Positions 22,648 through 34,560 of a DNA stretch of 64,000 nucleotides are shown piece by piece. Positions within the stretch are counted from its first letter, which is position 1. The number at the start of each line of letters is the position of its first letter. The stretch comes from Lunularia cruciata (Eukaryota; Streptophyta; Marchantiopsida; Lunulariales; Lunulariaceae). The translations under genes were made by a program, and so were the position numbers. The stretch lies in NCBI GenBank assembly GCA_948567375.1, contig OX419761.1, forward strand, positions 39,780,243-39,844,242. Reading direction: 5' to 3'. Under the pieces are notes generated by a model. The model did no database searches. It worked only from the letters and a program-made list of their open reading frames with translations, and was not told where the DNA came from.

Positions 22648-22785
22648 CTTTATGCGTTACAAAGGTAGACAGTTCTTGTCCGAAGACTCCAGAGAAATCT
22701 CAGTCTAATCAGATCGTGGAGTAAGTACCATGCAACCAAACCTTGTCAAGTTCCCACACGTGGTCCTGGTAACTTGAAACATGTA
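22648..22785 (-). promoter_or_regulatory. Conserved upstream block of LEA gene C (RY plus G-box)
   Basis: CATGCA at 22729-22734 and CACGTGG at 22757-22763, starts 28 bp apart. ttgtccgaagactccaga at about 22676 matches ttgtccgaagagtccaga upstream of gene A. A TATA-like cataaagg lies at about 22647-22654 on the minus strand. The block starts about 617 bp upstream of the ATG. Confidence 0.65.
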
Positions 22786-23867
22786 TGAGATTCTGGAGCT
22801 TCCAATACAGAGCGTCCAAGTAGCTTGACCTCAGTACATTTGTTGGCACATGTACTACTAACTTCAGAGAAAGATTTAACATTCATCCCATATTTAAGAA
22901 ATTTAACTCAATAGTATTCCACTTTGGCCAGAAGTCTTACAATGATTATTGTAAACTTGACGTTACATCTAAAGTAGGCCATGTCACGAACACATAATAG
23001 CCAAACATATCATAGTATTGTTTTCCAAAATGTTCATGGTGATACAGAGGGTCGTTTCCAAGGAAAAAAGGAAAGTAAACAGTTAATTTGGTAGACGAGA
23101 CTAAATGCAAATTCTTTGTAATATATAAATTTGTTATGCTAGTAGTTGAAACCGGATTATTAACTTGTATTTTAAGATACTCTACGGTAATTCTGTTAGA
23201 AAATACAAAAACAATTTACGCTCGACTAAATGCGATCTTTAACGTGACGATGGTAAAACTAATCACTTCAAAGTCTAGTCTTTAGTTTTCTCCAAATCCA
23301 ACCCAAGTACCCTAAGCCCCGTTCATTCATGTAGAGATCACTACTCTACCTCTAAATTAATGAATAGATTAGATTTTGGGTCCAAATCGAGTTTCCAATG
23401 TCAATGTCTTGATAAGAACCTTGTTCATAAAGACAAAGTCACGACTAAAACACCTTTGGTTTGGTTTTAGTGGTACTATGTGATACAATTAAGTCCTTCT
23501 GCAACTTCGAGTGTCATCAAGTATTTCTTCCAGCAGCAGGTCACAAGGTTTCCAAATAGGGGCATGTAGCGAGGTCATTTCTTTGTTGCTCTAGCCTTAG
23601 AGTTATATGGAACAATGAACATGACTGGACATGACATTTGACACATTTTTCAAGGAGTGCACGGTGAGCTAATCATGTTAGGCGCACGGGGTACCACTCT
23701 CACTCTCATATCTTGTAGCATATTTTTAGGCAGCATGTATCTATTGCTCTAAAGAGTGCAGTGGTTGGTGCAATCCATAGGAGAGTAATCACATTAATTG
23801 ATATTTCTCCGGATACTCTAGTTGTATATTGACCCGCACTAACCGATATCTTAAGCTTGGGAGGGCA
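22786..23867. other. Intergenic, no gene recognised
   Basis: Only short ORFs without recognisable domains (for example 23088-23285). It is upstream of LEA gene C and may hold distal regulatory sequence. Confidence 0.35.
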
Positions 23868-23990
23868 ATTTCTCATATAGACTCCTTTGAGACTTAGCCT
23901 CATAGTACCTTTTTTGTCTCTCCCTTGTATGGCTTGATGGTGTCTTCCTCTCCTTTGTTTGTTATAGGAGGTCGCCTTCTTACTTTCTTT
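23868..23990 (+). repeat. Short dispersed element, diverged copy
   Basis: tttctcata, then gacttagcc, taccttttttgtctctccct, tggcttgatgg and ggtcgccttct follow the same order as the copies at 8127-8254 and 58200-58318. The gggg end is mutated. No clear flanking duplication was seen. Confidence 0.65.
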
Positions 23991-24118
23991 CTATAAAAGA
24001 TTAAGATATTAAAGATTTTACTTATATAATAATAGAATAAGAGTCTGGCACCTTCTATAAAAGATTAAGATATTAAAGATTCTACTTATATAATAATAGA
24101 ATAAGAGTCCGGCACCTT
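23991..24118. repeat. 64-bp tandem duplication
   Basis: Two units (23991-24054 and 24055-24118) starting ctataaaagattaag and ending ggcacctt differ at only two positions, both T/C. Confidence 0.85.
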
Positions 24119-27100
24119 TGCCAATAAATGACAAGATAGTGATCCTTAGCGGCACCGGATTCAAAACACTCAAAATCTTCACCATGCATACCAAAGCATG
24201 ACATTCTATTTGAAAAAGCGGCCGTGGGCTGCAGCCGGCCGCTGCACATATTCCTCAGCCGGCCGCTACCGGCCATTAACCCATCACAACACATGGTTGT
24301 AGCCAACAGCACCCTCTATGTGATAATACATCATAGCCGAGAGCAACACAAGGAAAACTAAACCAGATGGTGGTTAAAATAACAAAATTGTATTGATTGG
24401 TAAGGTCCAAAAATTCACCTATTTAAGGTTCAAATTGGAACGCATGAACAATAGAATATCAACAATCTATGGTCGCAATGCATTGCGCTTGTCTGCCAAT
24501 ATATTGCCAACATCTGAGAAACTACACTCAGATTTTGAGCTTGAGGCAGGAATAGCAAGAATGGATCTTACAACGAGGGCGATAGACTGAAACTTTTCAG
24601 CATGAGTAGACCATCAAATGAGCAATTTTGCAGGTCCGCTCTAGAGATCATTCTTCTCACTTTGGGAAAGCTTCAATACGTAATACTCCGATAGTTCTTT
24701 TGATGCAATGAGCTCCTTGTCGATCAGAGTAGGACCATCATCTTCATCTCCATCTGAGTCACTCGCCAATGATGTAGATGTTGATGACTGTCAAACTATA
24801 AGCTTGGCACGCTTTGGCAGACGGGATGGTCGCAAGCTTCATGAGGGTGCCAAACAATTGTCTGCAGCAGCTTTGACTAAACCAACAAAGTGCTCGGTTA
24901 GACGCTTGATTTCTATCTTTGCATCAGCAATTTGTTCTTCCTTGATGGCCATCAGATGTAGTCTTGACTTTTGTTGCGGATCTAGCTGGGCGGCCATGAC
25001 GTGGAGTCTATTGAGTGACCACTTGTCCAGAATTTGCTTTGTGATGAGTGTTTTGATGCTAACCAGATGCTTAGAATTGGCTGGAATGGTTTGCGTCATG
25101 CCGTCTACTTCCGTGATATCTTCCGTATCGGTGATCTCAACACACTGCTTCAACAGTCCATTACGCCAATATGCTACAAGGTGCAAAGTCTGTGTTTTGA
25201 ACGGTTCCAGAGCAAGGGTCGTCGTCTTGAAGAGAACCAAGAATCAAACAATCTTGATGAGTAGCTCACAATTGATACATTCTATTTTCTTCTCCTTCTG
25301 ACCTCCTTTCTTAACCAACAACTCTTGAGATCTTTTGAATTGAATTTGAATGGACTCTAGCATGGTCAGCAGCCCATACCAACAAGTTACACTCTCCTGC
25401 TTGAGCTTTGGACAAAGCAAGCTGTTCAAGTCCATCTTCTTGAAGTATCGCACTAATTCCTTGCATTGCATGATCAGGTCAAAGATTTCAGGGGCATCAT
25501 CATAAAACTCATAGAATGGAGTAGAGGTATTTCCATCGACAACTCGTGTTCTCTTCGCCCAACACTATGGTGGTGATTGTTCCAATTTTGTGGTCCAAGC
25601 ATGGAATCCATTTGTAAATAAGTGGCAGCCATCTTCAGAATGGTTGTTGGATGCAGAATTTGTCACAACAATCACTTGCTCATTTGATGCCTTCTTGGTG
25701 ATGTCATTCACCTCAAATGAACGATATGGGTTGATCATAGAGTTGAACTCCGACAAGATGGCCTGGCTAGTATGGCTACGAGCAATGAATTCATTCACTT
25801 GGAGTGTGCAATCATGAAGTTGCCATGAATCATTGATGAAATGGATCGTGACTGATAGATAAGAGATCTGATTATTGCATCCAGATATTCAATGTGAACC
25901 CTGCCCATAGACCACAACTGAAGTGATATTGGACCTTTGACAGAAGAAGAACCTTGCTGAAGTTGCATCTTTTCTTGAGCGATCTCTTGACTGTGACTTG
26001 ATCCTGCAACACATCATCAATACTCATCAGGTTCTTTGACGCTACTCCAATATCAAGCACAGTCTGCAGCACGGCGTGGAAACCCTTCACAGCCACAATC
26101 AAGAATGGACAAATGTCCAATGCGCACATCTCACCCAATTTTTTGTTACGAGTTGCTTTTGTCCAGCATTGGGCTTGCATAGAGGCTTGGTGAAGTTGAT
26201 CATATTGTGGGAACCACCAGGTGCAACAAATGCGATAGTGCACAAATGGTTGTTGATAGAGGTTGTGCCAATGTTTGAATTGTAAGCATACAGTGTCTTG
26301 AAAATGTGACAACACACAAAAGTCATCTTGTTTTTTTTTATTGCTCTCCATCAAGAATAAAATAAACCAACTAGTTATCAACAACATAGCATACTGGCCC
26401 AAACTTGTTTTACAAAGATATTGCAGATGGGCGATTGCTCTTGGTCCAGGGCAAAATCTGATATTTGGGCACCTTTGAACAGAATGATGTGACTATCTAC
26501 TCTTTGAAATCGGCCACAGACTGGCCCGTTGCCGCTTGGTGTACATGCGCTACCATTGATGAATGAATGATTACATTGTTGTTGCACAAGCTGTGAAGTG
26601 CTATTTTTTGACATTGTAGAGTGCAATGCTCAAACAAATGCGCCTCTCCACAAACCCGTTACACTCACTCAAGCGGGCCGCAATTTTGGTGACATAGATA
26701 TTGCAGATGGTTGATTGCTCTTGGTCCCATGCAAAATCTGATATTTGTGCACCTTTGAACAGAATAATATGACTATCTCCTCTTTGAAATCTGCAATAGA
26801 CTGCCCGTCGTCGCTCGGTGTACATGCGCTACCATTGATGAATGAATGATTACATTGCAGCTGCACAAGCTACAAAGTGCTACTTTTTGACATTGTCGAG
26901 TGCAATGCTCAAACAGATGCGCCTCTCCACAAACCCGTTACACTCACTCATGCTGGCCGCAAAACTTGGTGACAGGAAGTTGCATGTTATTTATCATCCA
27001 TGTTATTTATTGTGGCCGCAACCGGCTGTGGCTGTGAAAAATACCCTATCGGCTACGACCGCCGTAGCCGGCCGGATTGGTGGCTGGTCGTGGTACCTCG

Positions 27101-27218
27101 GCCGGCTGCGGTGGACAGCCATCGATACTATACTCAGATACATACAGACGGACAGGCATCCAACATGCGTGCGATGGACAGACAAGGGTGACGGCGACCG
27201 GATTAGAACCCAGTTCTA
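24119..27218 (-). mobile_element. Degenerate hAT-superfamily DNA transposon
   Basis: Minus-strand frames give hAT transposase pieces in order. 25872-26130: PFLIVAVKGFHAVLQTVLDI and DVLQDQVTVKRSL, the N-terminal core. 25244-25471: CKELVRYFKKMDLNSLL, LKQESVTCWYGLLTMLESI, matching the LKQE-x-x-T-R-W-N-S pattern with R lost. 24839-25240: LHLVAYWRNGLLKQC, HVMAAQLDPQQKSRL. 24471-24562: LAIPASSSKSECSFSDVGNI with ADKRNALRP, the C-terminal dimerisation motif (IPASSA-SERVFS). A BED-type zinc finger may lie near 26150-26330 but is weak. Frameshifts and stops break it. GC-rich clusters of ccggccg/cggcc at 24218-24277 and 27003-27118 may be subterminal binding repeats. Terminal inverted repeats were not identified, so the borders are approximate. 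Confidence 0.75.
26411..26968. repeat. Tandem duplication, period 280 bp, inside the hAT element
   Basis: Units 26411-26690 and 26691-26968 share long blocks (gatattgcagatgg, atttgngcacctttgaacag, tgtacatgcgctaccattg, ctccacaaacccgttacac) with scattered substitutions. It lies 5' of the transposase coding remnant on the minus strand. Confidence 0.85.
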
Positions 27219-27341
27219 GAATGTATACGGGTAAAAGAGAAAGGCGACCGCGTAGGAAAAACAAAGGATGGGAAGCCGTACAAGAGAGAGACAAAAAAGA
27301 TAACATGGGGCTAAGCCCATAGAGGAATGAATGTATACGGG
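27219..27341 (-). repeat. Short dispersed element, inverted copy with 13-bp direct repeats
   Basis: The 97-bp insert 27232-27328 is flanked by gaatgtatacggg at 27219-27231 and 27329-27341. It reads, inverted, gggcttagccccatgttatc, then gtctctctcttgtacggctt, cctacgcggtcgcctttctc. This is the smallest clean copy. Confidence 0.85.
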
Positions 27342-30223
27342 CGGGTTTAGTGAAAGCTTGGCGTGCTTGGGGCGATGCAGATCATCGACCAATTTGATAT
27401 ATTACAGTTAATATAAAACAAAAGTATACAGTGTTAGAGTGTCTTCAGGACAGGTGTCCTACTATATAAGTATAAAAGTTTTCAATAAACTAGAGAGAGT
27501 TACAAAGAAGTGAACTAGATAGAGAGTTAATTTCATGGGTATTCACAACATTCTATTGAATTACATTATTTATTCCGGTGAGATTTGTTGTTATTTTTGG
27601 AGGTAATTCAAAAGTATCGGATGAAGAAATTTCCAAAATACTATAACGTAAAAATGGAAAATATTTTATTTAACTTACATCTAAATTTTTCAAAATTATC
27701 CACAAACGATTCTTATTTCATAAAAATCGTTTGTGGGATGGCATGTCTTACCTGTAATCCTTCGGGATGAAACTCAATGGAATTCCTTATCAAAATAAGG
27801 TCAACAATACCAAGACCGTATTGAATTTCACTTTAAGATATGCATTGTGGATAAAATATATAAAACGTCCAAGCGAATCATTTCAAGTACATGCGAATAT
27901 TGCTAACTCAAACTCATTTATAAGTAGGGACTGAAGGTCCAAGACAAAGCATATCTATTTAATATTAAATTATAATAAATTCCTGTAAATAAAGTGGTTT
28001 AAGGTACTTCATGTACAGCCAGAATATTACCAGCTCAAATCTGCTCATTTATAGCCCAATAAATTTTTTTTTAATTTTAAATAATAGGAATACTGGTGAA
28101 TAAAAGGGTTTTAAATATTTTAGTTTGAAACCAAAATTCACCTTTTTTATATTAAAATTCTGCTCATATGCAAAAAAATCTTTAAATTATCTATATCACC
28201 AAAAAAATTTCTTAATTATTGAAGATAGTGTGAGAAGACATATTTATCAATCATGGTCAAATTAGATTAATTCTTGTTCTTTGATCTTTATTGTATTTCT
28301 ACAAGGAGAGTCAATTGAAAAGGTCTTAATGGAGATATAGAATCTTATCAAGTTTAAATAAGACTATAAAATTTTTTCTCTGTTCTTCCATTGTCTACGT
28401 ATTTGGATTCTAGCATTATTATTCTGAAGGATTTAATATTTGAATATATGATTTCAAGTTCCATCCAAAAATACCTTAAAACGTTAATTGAAAGTTAAAA
28501 TATAATATTTGTTTGGAAATCTCTACTTTCACTAAATATATAACCAAAAGAACTTTTTTTACATAATTGCAAGACTTTCAAAACATTTTAACATTATGTA
28601 ACAAAGTCATCAATATTATGAAAATAGAATAGTTAACATTATTTTACTATCTATTATATGTGGATAATAGAATGGTGTAATAAATGTAATCTAAACTCTA
28701 AATTTGTCATAAGGTAAGCTTTATTGCTTAATTTTATGGCTTTAAATCATATATTTAAGCTATTTTTTTATTTCTCCATAATTTAAATTTTATACTACAT
28801 TCTAAATGAAGAGCTGTAAATTTTATTAGATGTAAAATTCAAAGAGCATTCTTCATTAAAAAAATTTAAACTGACATTAAACAAAAGATTTACTAAAATC
28901 ACAAGAAAAATATTTCTATTATTTAATTATCCATTGATTTGTACCCTGCAATCACTATTGAATATGCTCTGATCCTTTAATTTATATATTTATACTTTAT
29001 AATGATTAAGTGGATATATTTACCGGTAGCTATGTGTTTCTTCCCTCTAGACTTCTATAGTTGAATCTTTTGTATGCTTTAGTCTTATTATAGGAAATTT
29101 CAAATAGCTTTCTAATACCGCTTCTTAAACTTAAAATGACACTAAGTGAAAAAGTTACCAAAAATTCTAACTTGAGCATACATAAAATATTCTCCAAAAT
29201 AAACTACAAAGATAAGATGCACTTAAGATCATTCTCTTATTCCTATTGCGCTTTATACACTGAAGTGCTACCACAAAAGTGAATATTTTCATATTTCATA
29301 TAGATATATGATGTTAGATATGGTAAAAACGCAGCTAGTATATTAATCAAAGACTTTACACACAAGTCTTGATAAACTCCTCTTAACTATAAATTTTCAC
29401 TAACTACTCTAGATTTCACAAAAATACTTATGATAAATTTCATCTTCAAATTTGTACCAACTATTTCATTAGTCAACGTACTTAACTACATGAGAGTTCA
29501 TATTTTAATTATGATTACCAAAGATTATTTTCTTAATATTAATTATTCCTTACTACATTACTTGCTTCTTCTTCTTTTATCGTTAATACATCCAAAGGAT
29601 CCAAATTCTCTCATTCCAGCATACACTCTATACACATTCAAAGTAAGTTTATAAGTAATAGTTTTATTTCCAATGTTTCCACTAGAATCTAATATCAATT
29701 AAAAGATGAATTGAGGTTGGCCAGAATATCCACTTTGATTTAGCTTCTCGTTTCTTTATAAAGATAAGCACCCTTGACTATCCTTCAAGCCTAGAAGAGA
29801 TAGATTATCTCAAATTGGTGTATTAATGGTATATACTATCTACCTCTATCTATTCTTGAGGAATACAGATACATACTTGTATAAATATTTTTTATTTATT
29901 TTCTTGCTTTGATTGAGTAATCATATTGCTTATCAATGAGTGTGCATATATAAAATATTATCTACTGATAAATATTAATATATTATCTATTAGGAGTTAG
30001 ATGAAGGAACATAAATAACATAGCAGTACATGATCATTTGTGTTTATGTATATGTATGTATGTGTGTGTATGTATGTATATAGTCTCTTAATAATCACTT
30101 ATAAGCTTAGTTTATTTTTGTTACAAGTTAGATTACTTATCTTTCTAATTATAGTTTATATTAAAAACTCATACAATAGGTAAAACTAACTTACTTCTTT
30201 TATATAATAAGATCCTTGCAACT
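27342..30223. other. AT-rich gene-free region
   Basis: Strongly AT-rich with only short ORFs (61 and 74 aa) and no recognisable domains or long internal repeats. It contains the small tandem repeat at 30046-30082. Confidence 0.5.
30046..30082. repeat. Microsatellite (GTAT/TG-type)
   Basis: Interrupted tatg/tgtg tandem run. Confidence 0.85.
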
Positions 30224-30961
30224 TGTAATACTCCGAGGACAAGAGAAGAGAGAAAACACAGATTGCACACTCAAACATTCGATGCCCCAAGGGAACACCT
30301 TCTCTTTATTATATAGACAAAGAGGATCTCCTCCAAGGAAGCTCCACCATAGGATTAGGGACACAGATAGGTGACATGTCAGCAAGCTCCACCCTTGGAT
30401 TACTAACTTGGATGGGTTACCTGTCTGGTCTAGGTCCTATCTGGTTGGTCAAACGAGCTTTGACCGGAGGGAATCTTAAAGGGAATCTTCCTGTAGGAAT
30501 CTCAAAATCACATGAGTAAGGTACCATTGGAAAGCTCTCGACGAGACAAACCAGGGGGAGTGAAGGCCAGCCTTTCCTTCGTTGGGGGGGAAATCTGCAC
30601 ATTTTCAAGACCTAATTCATCCGTTTAGGCCTCCGAAATTGCCTTCAAAGATTTCAGGCATATTTCGGTTCCTACTCTATTAGTAGAAGTCCCCTTTTGG
30701 TGATACCTCTTTCTGCTATGTTTAGTCCATCATGTGTAACATCCTTCCTGATGTTACCAAACCAATTCTCACCTTTAAATCATATGTCTAGCTATTGGTT
30801 CTAAGGTTCTCAAGTCTATTTCGGTTTCTGCCCTATTAGTAGAAGTACTCTTTTGGTGATACTTCTATCTGATCTATTTTGACCATCATGTATAACATCA
30901 TTCTAGATATTACCAAACCAAATTTCACATCTAGATCATATGGCTAACCCTTGGTATTACA
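30224..30961 (-). repeat. Solo LTR with 5-bp target duplication
   Basis: Starts tgtaatac and ends gtattaca, and is flanked by caact at 30219-30223 and 30962-30966. It is homologous to the LTRs at 43153-43750 and 46430-47024, and lies in the same orientation as those. It is about 140 bp longer because its distal part (from tatttcggt..ctattagtagaag to ctagctattgg) is tandemly duplicated. No internal domain adjoins it, so it is a solo LTR. Confidence 0.88.
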
Positions 30962-31296
30962 CAACTTAAGAAAAAAAATTCTCTCTTTAACTTTTACAAG
31001 TTTTTTTCTAATGTGAAATTATAATGCTTTAGAAAACACAAATTCCATAGGTTTAAAATAATTTTTTTATTGAGCTTCTTGAAAATCATGTAAATTATAC
31101 TACCAAAATAAAATTAAGGAAATATTTATTTACTTGTATAAATAATTTGAGTTAACAAGATATGTAAATTATTACTAATTAATGCATAGTTTTTCACCAC
31201 TTTAAAAAGGCTTTAATAATTATTGTTGAAAAAAACATTTATAACATCTATGACCTTTAATTTTAAGTTTTTTTTAGTAAATTCTAGAATTAGCAT

Positions 31297-31690
31297 TGTG
31301 AAATAATGAATCATCAAGAATAGATTACCTTAGAGGGTTATAGTTGAAAATTAATGTTCACGGTAATAAGCTTATAAATCATAACACTAATAATTTTTCT
31401 AACTACTTTATGAGTTACAATTCTTTTTTATAATTTACATTTGGAAGTTTATTGTGTAATTAATTCTCTCAAAACTTCAAATAACTCATTGTGAAAGGAG
31501 AATCATCAAGAATAGATTAGCGTAGATGATTATACTCAGAAATTAACATTGATAGTGATAACCTTATGACTCATAACACTAATAATTTTTCTTATTAATT
31601 TTATGACTTACAATTCTCTTTTGCTTTTATAATTTACATTTGGAAGTTTATTGTGTAATTATTTCTATCAAAACTTCAAATAACTCAATC
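31297..31690. repeat. Imperfect tandem duplication, period 192 bp
   Basis: Two units share atcatcaagaatagatta, cataacactaataattttt, tacatttggaagtttattg and caaaacttcaaataactca. Confidence 0.8.
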
Positions 31691-32999
31691 AAATCCTTTT
31701 ACTCCTCAAAACTCTTGCTATTGTTATGGTATCATTAAGGAAAAATATCATAATTTTAATAAGGAAAAGAACATAATTTTTACAACCTAGAATATAGTTG
31801 AGACATTGATATTTCATAGTTCAAGACAAAAAATATATCAGTGGGTATTCAATGTTGCAAAATTGTATAAAAAAGATATTTCAACATCTTCATCTATTAT
31901 TCAATATGATTATGATTGTACTTTCTCTTCAAATTTACTTGAAAAAAATAGCTCCTTGTAACTTATCAAAAAAAGTATCAACAATAAATCATTTATACTT
32001 CTTCTTCATAGTTAGTTTATTAATGATATTCCTTCCTTCTTCATCGTGAGAGATGTAAGAAAGCTTGCAATTGGTTGAATATACCTCTTCTCGCAACATC
32101 TCTTCTACCTAAGTATTGGATTCTTCATGTTCACTTAGAGAAATTTTATATGATACTTCTCAAGATGGTGAATTGCCTAGAGAAACTAACTTTCATGATA
32201 TATTCAATATCAATGGGTTACTCTTGATAGAATATTCTTTATGTACATAGAGAAATTTCAAAATATGACCCTATATTGGCTTGTTATTCACCATATGGTC
32301 TTAATTAAGAAAGTTCAGGATATAACTACAAACAAGAGTCATATGCAAGATTTATTATACAGTTATTTCCATATGCCCATGTGCATCACATGCAACACTC
32401 ACACATACTCACATTCCCATGCAATCTTGGCCTAAAGCCAAATTGGGTAACAAAGTAATTGACTCTCTACTTTATGAGGCTTGTTTTATATGAATACATT
32501 TTTATGCCTTGAAGAAGTTTGAGATAGATCGCCAATTAGAGTGGAGTATGATAATCGATGAGAGGGAGGATTGTTGTACAAATTATGTTAATGGCATTTT
32601 TACTATCATTTCATTTCATCTCAACTTAAGTAGCTTTAGATTCTAGACGGTTCCAAGATATGTCTCACTCTATGTTGAGTTGGATCATGAAACCTCAATT
32701 GGGTGGTCTTTTGGAAGATAATTTATACTCAAAATTGATATATGTGTTGGATTTTATGTGATGCATCTCTCCACCACTAAAATTTTTTATTTTGGCCAAA
32801 AGACAAACTTTAACGTTGGAAGGATAGTAGTTGTTTGTATAGCAACATCAAATTATGCAACATATTTATAAAATTTACTCTGGAATAAATAAGATTTTGC
32901 TCTAGTATGCAAACCTATTGATGCTTATGGTTTTGAGTTCTTGAATTTTGAAGCATCCAAAATATCTATGGCAATTGTAGTCAATTAAGGAACTCATAA

Positions 33000-33197
33000 G
33001 ATCTTCAAATTTGATTGAAAGTTCCTTTTGCCCAATGTCTTCTCCGTGACAATTGCAACAAGATACTCAGCCTTGGTATAGTTGCAAAATATGCTCATTC
33101 TTCTGGTTTTTTGCCATCTATAGTTGGCACTAGTCAAACAAGATGATTGATTTATATTTTTGCATTTGAATTTTGAGTTACAATACAAAGTAGACAT
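33000..33197 (-). pseudogene. Possible copia RNase H remnant
   Basis: The minus frame contains YTKAEYLVAIVT, resembling the E-A-E-Y-(V/I)-A motif of copia RNase H, followed by a diverged tail. Too short and decayed for a firm call. Confidence 0.3.
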
Positions 33198-34060
33198 AAG
33201 CCAAGGATTTGTGAAATGGTTATGCTAGTATGATCTTCCTAAGACCAAAGAATTGATGGATAGTGCACAAGTTGAGAAACATAGATTGCAACAATTTTTT
33301 TTTGTGCTCATATAGTGGATCTTTTTGAAAGGGGTTCATATAGTAAAATACCAACAAATAAGATGACATACATGCCAAAACAAGGTCACATTAGGAAAAT
33401 TCTCAAATAAATATTTTTAGTTTTTTCAAGAATACCTCTAGCTCTTACTTTGTGCATCTTTTTCTTAGAAGTAGTGACATAACACAAACACAAACACAAA
33501 TTTGAGGTAAATACAATTTCATATCATAAATAACATTAAGTTTCTTATATACAATTCATCTCTATCTCCCAAAATCTTTCAATGCTTGATATTCACCTTT
33601 TTTCTCATCAATCCATATCAATAATATATTGCTTTATTCAAGACATACCTAAGATTATGATATAACTAAATAATATATCAATAAAAAGCATTAATTGAAC
33701 TTAATAATACCCACTAGAAATCAAGTAGCAAGTATAATTAAAGACTCAGTCTCAATTAACTATAGTAAACACCAATCTCTTGAATTATTATAGTTCATAG
33801 TTTAATATTCCATTTGTGTATTTATAAGTTATCCAACTACATAAAATTATAAACTAGTTTCTTTATCAATCAAAATAATACCTCATTCTTCATCTTGGAT
33901 TCATTTTCTTAATATAGTTAATTATTTACTTTCATCCTTAAAATTTATATGGACTTACATAGAGCTTCAAATTTAGTATAAAATCAATAGCAAAAAAATA
34001 CTTAAAATGATGTAAAATGATCTTTAAAATAAGGAGTTGGTGCTCTTGGAGCCAAGTTAC

Positions 34061-34546
34061 TGTGAAAGTGCTTAATGTATGTGTAATAATATAGAGTTAG
34101 CATAAAAGTTAGTAAAAGTCAATGAGTTAGTAAAACAAGCCACATATAGCAAAGAATTTTGAAAGTGATCAAGAAGTATCTAGGAAAATTTGTGGTAGGA
34201 TATTCTAAAACTACATAAGAAGCTTCTTGGTATGATTCTTTTAGATGCTTCTAGATACCTCCTAAGGATTGGATAATTTATACATCAAGTTAATACCTAA
34301 TTTAGCTTATATACCAAATAAGCTTCTTTTAGAAGGAAGCTTTCTTGGAATCTTCTTGGTTGGCTTAGCTTTCACTCCAAGAAAGTGGTTTTGAGAAGGA
34401 AACTCCCTTGGAAGCTTCTTGGCTACCTTACTATTGCTTCACTATAAATACCAAAGTTCAAGTTCATGCTACGCATTTTGAGTTTCACTCGCTTTAGAAT
34501 GCTAGTGTAATCTTCCACTTTGATCTTTCACTCTTGATCTTTTAGA
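34061..34546 (+). repeat. Left LTR of the outer gypsy element
   Basis: Begins tgtgaaag and ends about ttttaga next to the primer-binding site. It is homologous to 52869-53316 (agaaggaa-ctt-ccttgga, cttcttggctagcttag-type blocks). Confidence 0.75.
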
Positions 34547-34547
34547 T

Positions 34548-34560
34548 TGGTATTAGAGTA
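34548..34560 (+). promoter_or_regulatory. Primer-binding site (initiator Met tRNA type)
   Basis: tggtattagagta differs from the common plant PBS tggtatcagagc mainly by C-to-T type changes and lies directly after the left LTR. Confidence 0.7.

Larger units (their letters stand above)
30967..34060. other. AT-rich intergenic region with repeat debris
   Basis: No gene supported. It holds a 192-bp tandem duplication (31297-31690) and a weak copia RNase H-like remnant on the minus strand near 33000-33197. Confidence 0.45.

Noticed and set aside
23868-27341. Idea that the short elements at 23868-23990 and 27232-27328 are terminal inverted repeats of one 3.4-kb hAT element
   Set aside because: The right copy has its own 13-bp direct repeats on both sides, so it is an independent insertion; hAT ends are also normally much shorter.
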